53,125 nt of DNA from an uncultured Prevotellaceae bacterium (GCA_947174945.1 CAMWKZ010000014.1:1-53125); one strand, 5' to 3'; shown: positions 36,342-44,943, numbered from the stretch's first letter. Notes: generated from the letters alone by a model not told the origin. A program made the numbers and translations.

Positions 36342-37088
36342 ATGGATAAGTACGGACTTATAGGCTACCCATTGGGACACTCGTTCTCCAGCAGCTACTT
36401 CAACCAGAAGTTTGAGGACGAGGGTATCTGTGCCGTCTACGAGAACTTTGAGATTCCGACTATTGACGCACTCGAGGAAGTGCTGGGACTGAACCCGAAC
36501 CTCAAGGGGCTCAACGTCACAATCCCCTACAAGGAGAAAGTGCTTCAGTATCTGGACAGCATATCGCCCGAGGCTCGGGCCATCGGAGCTGTCAACGTCA
36601 TCCGCGTCACTCACGAGGGCAACGACATCAAGCTGAAGGGCTACAACAGCGACGTTATTGGATTTACCAAGAGCATCGAGCCTATGCTTGACAAGAAGTG
36701 GCACCACAAGGCGCTCATTCTCGGCACGGGTGGAGCCTCGAAAGCTGTCAACTACGGACTGCACAACCTCGGGCTGGAGACGGTGTTCGTCAGCCGCTAC
36801 GAGCGCCCCGACACCATCCAGTACGATAAAATAACGCCTGATGTTGTCCGTGAGTACAACGTTATCGTCAACTGCACCCCTGTGGGTATGTACCCCAAGA
36901 CGGAGGAGTGCCCCCAGCTGCCATACGAGGCAATGGATTCGCATACCATTCTTTACGACCTCATCTACAATCCCGACGTGACTCTCTTCATGAAGCGCGG
37001 TGCGCAGTACGGTGCCCAGACCAAGAACGGCCTTGAGATGTTGCTGTTACAGGCCTTTGCCTCATGGGAGTTCTGGCATGAAAAGTAA
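36342..37088 (+). CDS. aroE: Shikimate dehydrogenase
   Basis: AroE reduces 3-dehydroshikimate with NADPH in aromatic amino-acid synthesis. The 248-residue protein begins YGLIGYPLGHSFSSSYFN, with the shikimate-binding Ser residues, then LNVTIPYKE with the catalytic Lys and VNVIR. The cofactor loop is ALILGTGGASKAVNYGL (near residue 123), followed by NCTPVGMYP and the C-terminal GLEMLLLQA. It is slightly short compared with E. coli AroE (272). It sits 17 nt after menG and 8 nt before the TPM gene. Confidence 0.95.
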   Translation: MDKYGLIGYPLGHSFSSSYFNQKFEDEGICAVYENFEIPTIDALEEVLGLNPNLKGLNVTIPYKEKVLQYLDSISPEARAIGAVNVIRVTHEGNDIKLKGYNSDVIGFTKSIEPMLDKKWHHKALILGTGGASKAVNYGLHNLGLETVFVSRYERPDTIQYDKITPDVVREYNVIVNCTPVGMYPKTEECPQLPYEAMDSHTILYDLIYNPDVTLFMKRGAQYGAQTKNGLEMLLLQAFASWEFWHEK

Positions 37089-37096
37089 GTCTGGCA

Positions 37097-38206
37097 ATGA
37101 GCTACAGGCAACACATCAACACGCTGACGCAGGAGTACAACGAAGCTATCCGCGCTTTACAGGACTCCTATAACCACGAGAGGTCACAACTTGGGTGGTA
37201 TCAGTCGTCATCGGTGTTGCGTTACCAGTACTCCAGACAATACGATACGCTGCTGCACGAATACTTGGCCAAGCGTAGCCAGCTGGCAACATCTTACAGG
37301 TTAACGCACCCTGAGTGGGCTAAGCGTCGCCAATGGCTGGGATGGCTTTTCTTCATTGGCATCATGGCTTCCGTGGTGTGCTGCGGAGCCTCACTGCCTG
37401 CCGACACCACTCCCGCCCCAACACCTAACGCTGCGCTTGACGGCTCTGTTGCTGAGATATACTGGAATGCCGACAACATTCCCATCCCTTATCTCACGGA
37501 CTCCACCCAATATGTTTCCAACCCTGACCACGTGCTTACGCAGAACACCGTCGACCGCATGAACGCCACGTTGAAGCGACTGGAGAACGAACTGAACATC
37601 CAGTCGGTGGTTATTGTGGTCAACCACATCGAGAACGACGACCCCTTCCGCATGGCGCAGGACGTAGGAAATAAGTATGGTGTGGGTTATCAGGACATGG
37701 GACTGGTCATTGTTTGCGGCTATCAGGACCACAGCATCAACATATCGCCGGGCAAGAAGCTGGAAGCCGACCTCACGGATGCGGAATGTCATCGGCTGGA
37801 GCAGGAGTATGTCATACCTGCCATGCGTCGTGAGATGCCCGACTCGGCAATGCTCTATCTGACGGAGGCAGTCTACGCCACCATGCAGAAGAAAGAGCTG
37901 CCACAGATGTCGCGCCTTACGAGCAATGCCGACGAGCTGGATAGTGCTACTGCCACCTCCATTGGGCTTACGTTCCTGTTCATCATTGGCTGGTGCGTCT
38001 TCTATCTCCGCTTGAATCGCAAGTATGAGTGGCTGGCTACACTGAGTGCCACATCACTGCTGTCCAATCCGTTTTATCAAAGCTCGGCTGGCGGTTTCAG
38101 AGGAGGAGGTTTCGGCAGTGGAGGCTTTGGAGGAGAAGGAGGCTTCAGTGGCGGTTCCTTCGGCGGCGGCAGTTTTGGTGGCGGTGGTGCCACCTCCCGT
38201 TGGTAG
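37097..38206 (+). CDS. TPM-domain membrane protein with glycine-rich tail
   Basis: A 369-residue protein of the TPM/YgcG type. An N-terminal soluble helical part (residues 1-75, Gln/Tyr/Arg-rich) precedes a transmembrane segment (WLGWLFFIGIMASVVCCGA, about 77-95). The TPM domain follows (about 140-270: NELNIQSVVIVVN, GVGYQDMGLVIVCGYQDHSINISPG). A second membrane segment (ATSIGLTFLFIIGWCVFYL) leads to a Gly/Ser/Phe-rich tail (FRGGGFGSGGFGGEGGFSGG). Most YgcG proteins start with a signal peptide, so the N-terminal cytoplasmic extension is unusual. It is followed by lemA, the usual partner of such proteins. Confidence 0.85.
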   Translation: MSYRQHINTLTQEYNEAIRALQDSYNHERSQLGWYQSSSVLRYQYSRQYDTLLHEYLAKRSQLATSYRLTHPEWAKRRQWLGWLFFIGIMASVVCCGASLPADTTPAPTPNAALDGSVAEIYWNADNIPIPYLTDSTQYVSNPDHVLTQNTVDRMNATLKRLENELNIQSVVIVVNHIENDDPFRMAQDVGNKYGVGYQDMGLVIVCGYQDHSINISPGKKLEADLTDAECHRLEQEYVIPAMRREMPDSAMLYLTEAVYATMQKKELPQMSRLTSNADELDSATATSIGLTFLFIIGWCVFYLRLNRKYEWLATLSATSLLSNPFYQSSAGGFRGGGFGSGGFGGEGGFSGGSFGGGSFGGGGATSRW

Positions 38207-38271
38207 CGCGTCCCGTATATTACGTTTCTTGTACAATCCTAAAGGAAATCATCAACAAAAGCAAAAGCAAT

Positions 38272-38859
38272 ATGAAAATCAACAAAACCCTCATCGCAGT
38301 TATCGCAGCCATCGTTATCATTGGCGCATGGGCAGCAAGTGCCTACAACTCAATGGTTCAGGTGCAGGAGAGCACAACCACTGCTCTGGCTAACGTGCAG
38401 TCGACCTACCAGCGGCGTGCCGACCTTATCCCTAACTTGGTGGAGACCGTCAAGGGCTATGCTGCTCACGAGAAGCAGACACTCGAGGACGTAGTGGCTG
38501 CCCGCTCGAAGGCTACTGCCATCAACCTCGACCCCACCAACATGACACCCGAGAAGCTCAAGGAGTTTCAGCAGGCTCAGGGTGAGCTGGGTTCCGCACT
38601 GGGCCGCCTGATTGCCATTCAGGAGAACTATCCAGACCTGAAGGCTAACGAGAATTTCCGCGACTTGCAGGTGCAGCTGGAAGGTACGGAGAACCGCATC
38701 AACGAGGCTCGCAACAAGTACAATGAGGCTGTTCAGCAGTATAATGTCGTAGTCCGCTCGTTCCCCAAGAACATTCTTGCTGGTATGTTCGGCTTCTCGC
38801 AGATGACCAAGTTCGAGGCCGAGGCTGGAGCCGAGAAAGCCCCCCAAGTGAAATTCTAA
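38272..38859 (+). CDS. lemA: LemA family protein
   Basis: A 195-residue LemA protein: one N-terminal membrane anchor (LIAVIAAIVIIGAWAASAYN), then a helical bundle. Family segments are YQRRADLIPNLVETVKGYAAHE and AIQENYPDLKANENF, followed by the C-terminal YNVVVRSFPKNILAGMFGF. Function is unclear; LemA is often next to TPM/YgcG proteins and membrane peptidases, as here. The frame is open upstream to 38029 over the end of the TPM gene; the ATG at 38272 is the start with a proper membrane anchor. Confidence 0.93.
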   Translation: MKINKTLIAVIAAIVIIGAWAASAYNSMVQVQESTTTALANVQSTYQRRADLIPNLVETVKGYAAHEKQTLEDVVAARSKATAINLDPTNMTPEKLKEFQQAQGELGSALGRLIAIQENYPDLKANENFRDLQVQLEGTENRINEARNKYNEAVQQYNVVVRSFPKNILAGMFGFSQMTKFEAEAGAEKAPQVKF

Positions 38860-38875
38860 TAACCTATTAATATAT

Positions 38876-38891
38876 GCGCCTCGTGCGCAAC
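38876..38891 (+). repeat. Small TGCGC...GCGCA hairpin before purM
   Basis: GCGCCTCGTGCGCAAC, preceded by T, gives arms TGCGC (38875-38879) and GCGCA (38885-38889). It matches the element at 35567 in 14 of 16 bases and lies 14 nt before the purM ATG. Confidence 0.5.
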
Positions 38892-38905
38892 ACTCATCAA
38901 CGCTT

Positions 38906-40087
38906 ATGAACAACCGTTATATGCAGCGCGGCGTAAGTGCCGCCAAAGAAGACGTACACAACGCCATCAAGAACATTGACAAAGGTATATTCCCGCAGGC
39001 TTTCTGCAAGATTATCCCCGACATCCTGGGTGGCGACCCAGAGTATTGTAACATCATGCACGCCGACGGTGCGGGTACGAAGTCGAGCCTCGCCTATATG
39101 TATTGGAAGGAGACAGGCGACCTCTCGGTATGGAAGGGCATCGCACAGGATGCTATTGTTATGAACACCGACGACCTGCTTTGCGTGGGTGCCGTTGACA
39201 ACATTCTGGTGTCATCCACCATTGGGCGCAACAAGATGCTGGTGCCGGGCGAGGTTATCTCGGCCATCATCAATGGTACCGACGAACTCTTGGCTGAACT
39301 CCGCAACATGGGCATTGGCATCTGGCCTACGGGTGGTGAGACGGCAGACGTGGGCGACCTCGTGCGCACCATCATCGTTGACTCTACCGTTACCTGCCGT
39401 ATGAAGCGCAGCGATGTGATAGACAATGCCAACATCCGACCAGGCGACGTTATCGTGGGACTATCCTCTACTGGGCAAGCCACCTATGAGCAACGTTACA
39501 ACGGTGGTATGGGCAGCAACGGACTTACCTCCGCCCGCCATGATGTCTTTGCCAAGTACTTGGCCGAGAAGTACCCCGAAAGCTACGACCATGCCGTTCC
39601 TAACGACCTTGTTTACAGTGGCCGTTATGCCCTTACTGATGCCGTTCCGTATGCTGCTCCTTCAAATCAGCCTCTCCCTGATGCAGGACAGCTCGTGCTC
39701 TCTCCCACCCGCACCTATGCTCCCGTCATCAAGCGCCTGCTGGACGAACTTCGCCCCGAAATCCACGGAATGGTACACTGCACGGGTGGTGCCCAGACAA
39801 AGGTACTACACTTCGTCAACGACAACTGCCGCGTGGTGAAGGACAATATGTTCCCCGTTCCCCCGCTTTTCCGAGCTATCCACGACTGCTCAGGCACAGA
39901 CTGGAAGGAGATGTACCAAGTGTTCAACATGGGGCACCGCATGGAAATCTACGTCCGTCCCGAGGTTGCCGAACAGGTTATTGCCGTTTCCAAGTCGTTC
40001 AACATCGACGCGCAGGTGGTCGGACACATTGAGGAAGGCAAGAAGAGCCTGACTATTAAATCAGAATTTGGAGAATTTAATTACTAA
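38906..40087 (+). CDS. purM: Phosphoribosylformylglycinamidine cyclo-ligase (PurM), long form
   Basis: PurM closes the imidazole ring to make AIR in purine synthesis. The 393-residue protein is longer than E. coli PurM (345). PurM-fold segments are HADGAGTKSSLAYMYWKE, IAQDAIVMNTDDLLCVGA, GIWPTGGETADVGDLV and VIVGLSSTGQ. In the C-terminal half, HGMVHCTGGAQTK matches the HITGGG-type region. This divergent long form is, to my knowledge, the usual one in Bacteroidetes. Its stop codon directly abuts the prfA start, with no gap. Confidence 0.9.
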   Translation: MNNRYMQRGVSAAKEDVHNAIKNIDKGIFPQAFCKIIPDILGGDPEYCNIMHADGAGTKSSLAYMYWKETGDLSVWKGIAQDAIVMNTDDLLCVGAVDNILVSSTIGRNKMLVPGEVISAIINGTDELLAELRNMGIGIWPTGGETADVGDLVRTIIVDSTVTCRMKRSDVIDNANIRPGDVIVGLSSTGQATYEQRYNGGMGSNGLTSARHDVFAKYLAEKYPESYDHAVPNDLVYSGRYALTDAVPYAAPSNQPLPDAGQLVLSPTRTYAPVIKRLLDELRPEIHGMVHCTGGAQTKVLHFVNDNCRVVKDNMFPVPPLFRAIHDCSGTDWKEMYQVFNMGHRMEIYVRPEVAEQVIAVSKSFNIDAQVVGHIEEGKKSLTIKSEFGEFNY

Positions 40088-41197
40088 ATGGAGAACAATA
40101 ACATATTACAGAAACTTGACGGACTGGAAGCCCGCTTCGAGGAGGTGTCGACCCTGATTACCGACCCAGAAGTGATAGCCGACCAGAACCGCTTTGTGAA
40201 ACTGACCAAGGAATACAAAGACCTCGGCGATATCATGGATGCACGCAAGCGCTACATTGCCTGCCTAAATTCGATTAAGGAGGCCAAGGACATTCTGGCC
40301 AACGAAACCGACCCTGAGATGAAAGAAATGGCACGCGAGGAGCTCAGTGAGAACGAGGCTCTGCAGCCGAAGCTGGAAGAGGAAATCAAGATAGCACTCA
40401 TCCCGAAAGACCCGGAGGACGCGAAGAACGTGCAGATGGAAATCCGTGCTGGTACGGGTGGCGATGAAGCCTGTCTCTTTGCTGGCGACTTGTTCAAGAT
40501 GTACAAGAGCTATTGCGACTCGAAAGGGTGGCAGCTCTCCATCACCAGCGTCTCGGAAGGTGCTGTCGGTGGCTATAAGGAGATTGACTTTGCCGTCAGC
40601 GGAGCTGATGTCTACGGCACGCTGAAGTACGAATCGGGCGTTCACCGCGTGCAACGCGTGCCAGCAACCGAGACGCAGGGCCGTATGCACACATCGGCTG
40701 CCACGGTTGCCGTATTGCCTGAGGCCGACAAGTTTGAAGTACACGTCAACGAGGGAGAAATCAAGTGGGACACCTTCCGCTCGTCGGGTGCTGGTGGCCA
40801 GAACGTGAACAAGGTGGAATCAGGCGTGCGCCTGCGCTATATGTGGAAGAACCCCAACACAGGCGAGACGGAGGAAATCCTGATTGAGTGTACGGAGACG
40901 CGCGACCAGCCAAAGAACAAAGAGCGCGCCCTATCCCGCCTCTATACCTTTATATATGATAAGGAGCACCAGAAGTACATGGACGACATTGCCTCGCGCC
41001 GTAAGAGCCTTGTCTCTACGGGCGACCGCTCGGCCAAGATTCGCACCTATAACTTCCCGCAGGGCCGAGTGACAGACCACCGCATTGGATATACCACCCA
41101 CGACCTGCAAGGGTTCCTTGGCGGTGACATCCAGCCCATGATTGATGCCCTTACCGTTGCCGAGAATGCAGAACGAATGAAAGAATCAGAACTATGA
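40088..41197 (+). CDS. prfA: Peptide chain release factor 1
   Basis: RF1 reads the stop codons UAA and UAG. The 369-residue protein carries the recognition tripeptide PAT ([13 protein letters not shown], near residue 195) that distinguishes RF1 from RF2, and the catalytic GGQ loop ([19 protein letters not shown], near 238). N-terminal helices form domain 1. It starts on the base after the purM stop and overlaps pyrF by 4 nt. Confidence 0.96.
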   Translation: MENNNILQKLDGLEARFEEVSTLITDPEVIADQNRFVKLTKEYKDLGDIMDARKRYIACLNSIKEAKDILANETDPEMKEMAREELSENEALQPKLEEEIKIALIPKDPEDAKNVQMEIRAGTGGDEACLFAGDLFKMYKSYCDSKGWQLSITSVSEGAVGGYKEIDFAVSGADVYGTLKYESGVHRVQRVPATETQGRMHTSAATVAVLPEADKFEVHVNEGEIKWDTFRSSGAGGQNVNKVESGVRLRYMWKNPNTGETEEILIECTETRDQPKNKERALSRLYTFIYDKEHQKYMDDIASRRKSLVSTGDRSAKIRTYNFPQGRVTDHRIGYTTHDLQGFLGGDIQPMIDALTVAENAERMKESEL

Positions 41198-42021
41198 ACA
41201 GACAACAACTAATAGAACAGATTAAAGAGAAGCGCACGTTTCTCTGCGTAGGTCTTGATACAGACCTGAAGAAAATCCCCCAGCACCTGCTGGAGGACGA
41301 CGACCCCATCTTCGCCTTCAACCGCGCTATCATTGACGCCACTGCCGACTACTGCGTGGCCTACAAGCCCAATCTTGCTTTCTACGAGGCTTTCGGTGTC
41401 AAGGGCATGGTTTCGTTTGAGAAGACTATCCAGTATCTTCATCAGCACTACCCCAACCACTTCATCATTGCCGATGCCAAGCGCGGCGACATAGGCAACA
41501 CCTCAGCGATGTATGCCCGCACCTTCTTTGAGGAGTATAATATCGACTCGCTGACCGTAGCCCCTTACATGGGTGAAGACAGCGTAACACCCTTCTTGGG
41601 CTACGATGGTCACTGGGTCATTCTGCTGGCACTAACGTCGAACAAAGGCTCCCACGACTTCCAGCTAACGGAGGACGCTCAAGGCCAGCGACTGTTTGAG
41701 AAGGTGCTGCAAACCTCGCAGCAGTGGGGCACGAAGGACAACATGATGTACGTCGTAGGCGCTACGCAAGGCCGAATGTTTGAGGATATTCGCCGACTGG
41801 TGCCCGACCACTTCCTGCTCGTGCCGGGTGTCGGCGCACAGGGCGGCAGCCTTGAGGAGGTCTGCCGATACGGTATGAATGCCGACTGTGGCCTGCTGGT
41901 CAACTCATCGCGAGGCATTATCTATGCTTCCAATGGCGAGGACTTTGCAGAAGTAGCCGCACAGAAGGCACAAGAACTACGCGACCAAATGGACGCAGAA
42001 CTAAAGAAGGCGGGACTTTAA
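41194..42021 (+). CDS. pyrF: Orotidine 5'-phosphate decarboxylase (type 2)
   Basis: PyrF makes UMP from OMP. At 275 residues it belongs to the longer type 2 group. The catalytic motif is [19 protein letters not shown] (near residue 90), with [13 protein letters not shown] at the start and [13 protein letters not shown] late. It overlaps prfA by 4 nt. Its TAA stop lies in the loop of the operon's terminator hairpin, so a ribosome finishing pyrF covers the left arm. Confidence 0.96.
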   Translation: MNRQQLIEQIKEKRTFLCVGLDTDLKKIPQHLLEDDDPIFAFNRAIIDATADYCVAYKPNLAFYEAFGVKGMVSFEKTIQYLHQHYPNHFIIADAKRGDIGNTSAMYARTFFEEYNIDSLTVAPYMGEDSVTPFLGYDGHWVILLALTSNKGSHDFQLTEDAQGQRLFEKVLQTSQQWGTKDNMMYVVGATQGRMFEDIRRLVPDHFLLVPGVGAQGGSLEEVCRYGMNADCGLLVNSSRGIIYASNGEDFAEVAAQKAQELRDQMDAELKKAGL

Positions 42022-42040
42022 CATCCCGCCTTCTTCTTTT
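42004..42040 (+). terminator. Terminator of the phoH-pyrF operon, containing the pyrF stop
   Basis: AAGAAGGCGGGA (42004-42015) and TCCCGCCTTCTT (42024-42035) make a perfect 12-bp stem around an 8-nt loop holding the TAA stop (42019-42021). CTTTT follows. On the minus strand the structure lies just past the GH43 stop, so it may serve both directions. Confidence 0.9.
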
Positions 42041-42052
42041 ATCCTGCCAGCT

Positions 42053-43696
42053 TTACTTCGTTACCCGAAGCCAGTCGGCCTCAATCCATCCCTTGTCAGT
42101 ATTCGGATTCGTGTCAACGGACACGTAGCCAAACTTGGCGCCAATCCACTTTCCTTCCTTCATGGGCAGCCAGTTGCCTGCCTCCTGATACTTCTTACCG
42201 TTCAGGCTGTACGAGAACTTCACCTTCGAGTCTTTCACCGTCAGGCGCAGATAGATGTCTTCGTGTATGCCCGGCTTGTAGTCAATCTTGTCCGCTGCCG
42301 TTGGCTTCAGCGTGGCAATCAGCTCTTCCTGCTGGGGCTTGCGCTTGTCGGCCTGATTGCAGGTGACGAGCACCAGCTGGAACTCACGGCCCACACGCTT
42401 CAGCAGCAGTGCCTGATAGTTGATGCCCATCATGATAAGTCCACCAACCTGACCGTCGGCCTTAGAGGTGAAGCGGAGCTTAGTGGTGGCGGTAAACTCG
42501 TCGGCTGGCGTTTTCTGCAGCAGCATATTGGGTACTTCCCAGAAGTTCTTCCAGTCGGACGACAGCTTGTGAGTGTAGATGCGCATGGTGCCGAAGGCGG
42601 TGGGCATTCCGTAGAACTGATGGTAGTTGGCGTGCCACTGCCACTGCAATCCCAGCGTGGGTGCGTTGAACTCGTCGCTCTCTGCGGGGTTGACAATGAC
42701 GTTTGAACTGCTCTTGGGCTTCTTATAGGTAGTTACAGGCTCGCCCTTCTTACCCATGACGGGCCAGCCAGTAGACCAGTCGACGGGGTTCAGGTGGACT
42801 ACACGACCGTAGGCCTCCTTGTCCTGAAAGTGTACGAACCAGTCTTCACCGTACTTCGTGTGAACCCAACCACCCTGATGAGGGCCGTTGATGTTGGTCT
42901 TGCCCTGCTGCAACACAATCTTGTGCTCATAGGGGCCGTAGGGCGACTTCGACCGCATGGCCAGCTGGAAGCCTGTGGGCACACCGCCTGCGGGGCACAT
43001 AATCCAGTACCAGCCGTCGCGCTTATAGAACTTGGGGCCTTCGCAGGTGCGGTTCTCCGTGCCATTGCCGTCGAACACGATGACGGGATTGCTTATCGCC
43101 TTCGTTCCCTCCTTGTTGAGTTCCCTGACGCAGAGCACTGAGGCGAACTTTCCTCGAGAGTTCGCCCAGCCATTAACCAGATAGCAGCGACCGTCCTCGT
43201 CCCACAAGGGGGTGGTGTCAATCATGCCCTTGCCCTCGATGACGCATACGGGCTGCTCCCATTCGCCGGCAGGGTCTTTGGTCTTTACCATATAGACACC
43301 GTAGTCGGGGTCGCCCCAATAGATGTAATACTCACCGTCGTGATAGCGGATGGAGGGGGCCCAAACGCCTTCGCCGTGGCGAGGCTCCATAAAGTGCTCC
43401 ACCTTCTCCTTGTCGCCCGTATAAAGTTCCTTCAAGGCGTAGCCCACGATTTCCCAGTTCACCAAGTCACGGGAGTGCAGGATGGGCAGGCCGGGGGCGC
43501 ACTGGAACGACGAGGCCGTCATGTAATAATCCTCGCCCGACGGGCCTACGCAGACGTCGGGGTCTGAGTAGTCGGCGTTAATCACTGGGTTGGTGTAAGT
43601 GCCGTCGCCATTATCGGGCGACCACACTTGCGACTTGTACTGGGCGCTGACCGTCAGGGTACACAGCGCCAACAGCGATAGCATAGTTTTCTTCAT
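42053..43696 (-). CDS. Secreted GH43-family glycosidase with beta-sandwich tail
   Basis: A 547-residue exported enzyme (signal peptide MKKTMLSLLALCTLTVSAQ) of glycoside hydrolase family 43, probably acting on xylan or arabinan side chains. The five-bladed propeller (about residues 35-320) shows the expected triad: base Asp45 in NADYSDPDV, the Asp of GMIDTTPLWDEDGR, and the acid Glu of TCEGPKFYKRDGWYW. The C-terminal 200 residues form the beta-sandwich common in GH43 xylosidases (LQWQWHANYHQFYG; VGGLIMMGINYQALLLKR). It overlaps the upstream ATP-grasp-like gene by 4 nt. Exact substrate not predictable. Confidence 0.92.
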   Translation of the reverse strand: MKKTMLSLLALCTLTVSAQYKSQVWSPDNGDGTYTNPVINADYSDPDVCVGPSGEDYYMTASSFQCAPGLPILHSRDLVNWEIVGYALKELYTGDKEKVEHFMEPRHGEGVWAPSIRYHDGEYYIYWGDPDYGVYMVKTKDPAGEWEQPVCVIEGKGMIDTTPLWDEDGRCYLVNGWANSRGKFASVLCVRELNKEGTKAISNPVIVFDGNGTENRTCEGPKFYKRDGWYWIMCPAGGVPTGFQLAMRSKSPYGPYEHKIVLQQGKTNINGPHQGGWVHTKYGEDWFVHFQDKEAYGRVVHLNPVDWSTGWPVMGKKGEPVTTYKKPKSSSNVIVNPAESDEFNAPTLGLQWQWHANYHQFYGMPTAFGTMRIYTHKLSSDWKNFWEVPNMLLQKTPADEFTATTKLRFTSKADGQVGGLIMMGINYQALLLKRVGREFQLVLVTCNQADKRKPQQEELIATLKPTAADKIDYKPGIHEDIYLRLTVKDSKVKFSYSLNGKKYQEAGNWLPMKEGKWIGAKFGYVSVDTNPNTDKGWIEADWLRVTK

Positions 43697-44793
43697 AGTT
43701 TGTTTATTTTGAGTGTATAATGGTCTTTCAGTTCAATACGCATCACCCTTACGATGTCGTCGTCCGTGGGCGTGAGCGACAGGGCCACATGGCCCATCGT
43801 GCGGCGCAAGTTGATTTCGACGCAGGGGTGCAACAGGAAACCGCCGTTGCCCGCTACTATCATCATGTCGATGCCGAAGGGCCCCTCGTAGTTGCCCAAC
43901 GCCAGCCGCTCTTGAATGTTTTGCTTAATGCCGTCGAGCCAATGCGCTGGAACGTAGCGGCTTAGCATCTCGTGCTTCGTGCGCTCCGTAGCCAGTATGT
44001 TACCCACGTAGGCACCATTCACCGTGTGGAACAGCGACAGCCCTTCATAGCGTATGCGCCCCTTGCCGTCAGCACTGAACTCCATGCCGAAGTCCTTTAC
44101 CTTATTGTAATAAGGCTCTACGAGCACCGAGCCTTGCCGCTCTACCACGTTGCGAAACCAGCCCGCCTGCTGCTGAAAGGGTGTGCGCTCCAATGAGAGG
44201 AAGCGGAGCCCTCGCCCACTCGACGACCACGGAGCCTTCATGACCACCTGACCATAGCGAGCCAGCAGTGCCTCCACTTCGGCAGCCTCACGGCATTCGA
44301 AAGCCTCGCCGACCGTGCCCTCCGTCTGCAACTGAGCCAGCAAGCGGGCTGCCACACGCCGGTGCGACAACTGGCGAATGTGCTCCAGTTGCTCGTCGGA
44401 AGGCATCAGCGCATCAGCCACTCCGCACCGTTTCAGGGTCGCCCGCAGGGCCTTGTCCCACCCCCACGGCATGATGGCATCAGTTTCCCCCTGAGAAACC
44501 GATGGGTTCCCCGTAGGAACCCAATGGGTTCCCCCTGAGAAACCGATGGGTTCCCCGCAGGAACCCAATGGTTTCAGCTGGTGAACCACTCGCTGCACCA
44601 TTTTTCGCCATGCTTTTTCAGCATATTCGGCATTGTCAACAAGCACCATGTCACCCTCCTTAGCCCATAGGGCTGGCAGAAATCCAAGGTCTGCCCGTAG
44701 TTGGCGACCTGCATGTGGCGCGGTGAAGTTGGCCAGGTTGGCAGCCAGCGCAATGTCATGTTCCGGGTTGAAAATATGTAGCGTCTTCATCAT
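43693..44793 (-). CDS. ATP-grasp-like conserved protein with a repeat-encoded insert
   Basis: A 366-residue protein that I recognise as a conserved Bacteroidales protein of unknown role beginning KTLHIFNPEHDIALAANL. The central VVMKAPWSSSGRGLRFL and the later FGIDMMIVAGNGGFLLHPCVEINLRR resemble the nucleotide-binding and metal-binding parts of ATP-grasp ligases. About residues 72-101 are encoded by a 22-bp tandem array and look foreign to the fold (rich in Gly, Pro, Ser, Thr). Two adjacent ATGs (44793, 44790) follow the -7 box by 9 nt. Coupled to the GH43 gene, an unexpected pairing. Ligase activity is inference. Confidence 0.72.
   Translation of the reverse strand: MMKTLHIFNPEHDIALAANLANFTAPHAGRQLRADLGFLPALWAKEGDMVLVDNAEYAEKAWRKMVQRVVHQLKPLGSCGEPIGFSGGTHWVPTGNPSVSQGETDAIMPWGWDKALRATLKRCGVADALMPSDEQLEHIRQLSHRRVAARLLAQLQTEGTVGEAFECREAAEVEALLARYGQVVMKAPWSSSGRGLRFLSLERTPFQQQAGWFRNVVERQGSVLVEPYYNKVKDFGMEFSADGKGRIRYEGLSLFHTVNGAYVGNILATERTKHEMLSRYVPAHWLDGIKQNIQERLALGNYEGPFGIDMMIVAGNGGFLLHPCVEINLRRTMGHVALSLTPTDDDIVRVMRIELKDHYTLKINKL
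44491..44578. repeat. 22-bp tandem array C (4 units) inside a coding region
   Basis: Four adjacent 22-bp units start at 44491, 44513, 44535 and 44557. Units 1 and 3 are identical, and units 2 and 4 nearly so, giving a 44-bp higher-order period. Unit 2 contains the dyad GGAACCC-AAT-GGGTTCC (44516-44532). Since 22 is not a multiple of 3, each unit is read in a different frame, yet no stop occurs in the coding frame. The 20 bases before it (ending AGTTTCCCC) look like a decayed fifth unit. Confidence 0.9.
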
Positions 44794-44802
44794 TAGTACG
44801 TG

Positions 44803-44810
44803 CAAAGATA
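44803..44810 (-). promoter_or_regulatory. -7 element 9 nt before the ATP-grasp-like gene
   Basis: TATCTTTG on the minus strand ends 9 nt before the first ATG (44793). The frame's apparent start at 44805 is a TTG inside this box. A near-leaderless mRNA is predicted. No clear -33 is seen. Confidence 0.65.
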
Positions 44811-44882
44811 CGAATAAATCCGCTATTCTTTATTTAGATAGCGCAAAAATTGTGCTTTTTAGTAAGTTTTTGCTATCTCCGC

Positions 44883-44913
44883 TTTGCATTTCGCAAAAAA
44901 GTTACTACCTTTG
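44883..44913 (+). promoter_or_regulatory. Promoter of the AAA/DUF4143 gene
   Basis: TTTG (44883-44886), a 19-nt spacer and TACCTTTG (44906-44913). The start codon at 44944 follows after 30 nt. Confidence 0.8.
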
Positions 44914-44943
44914 TAGCTGTTTTAAAACAAATCATTATCACTA

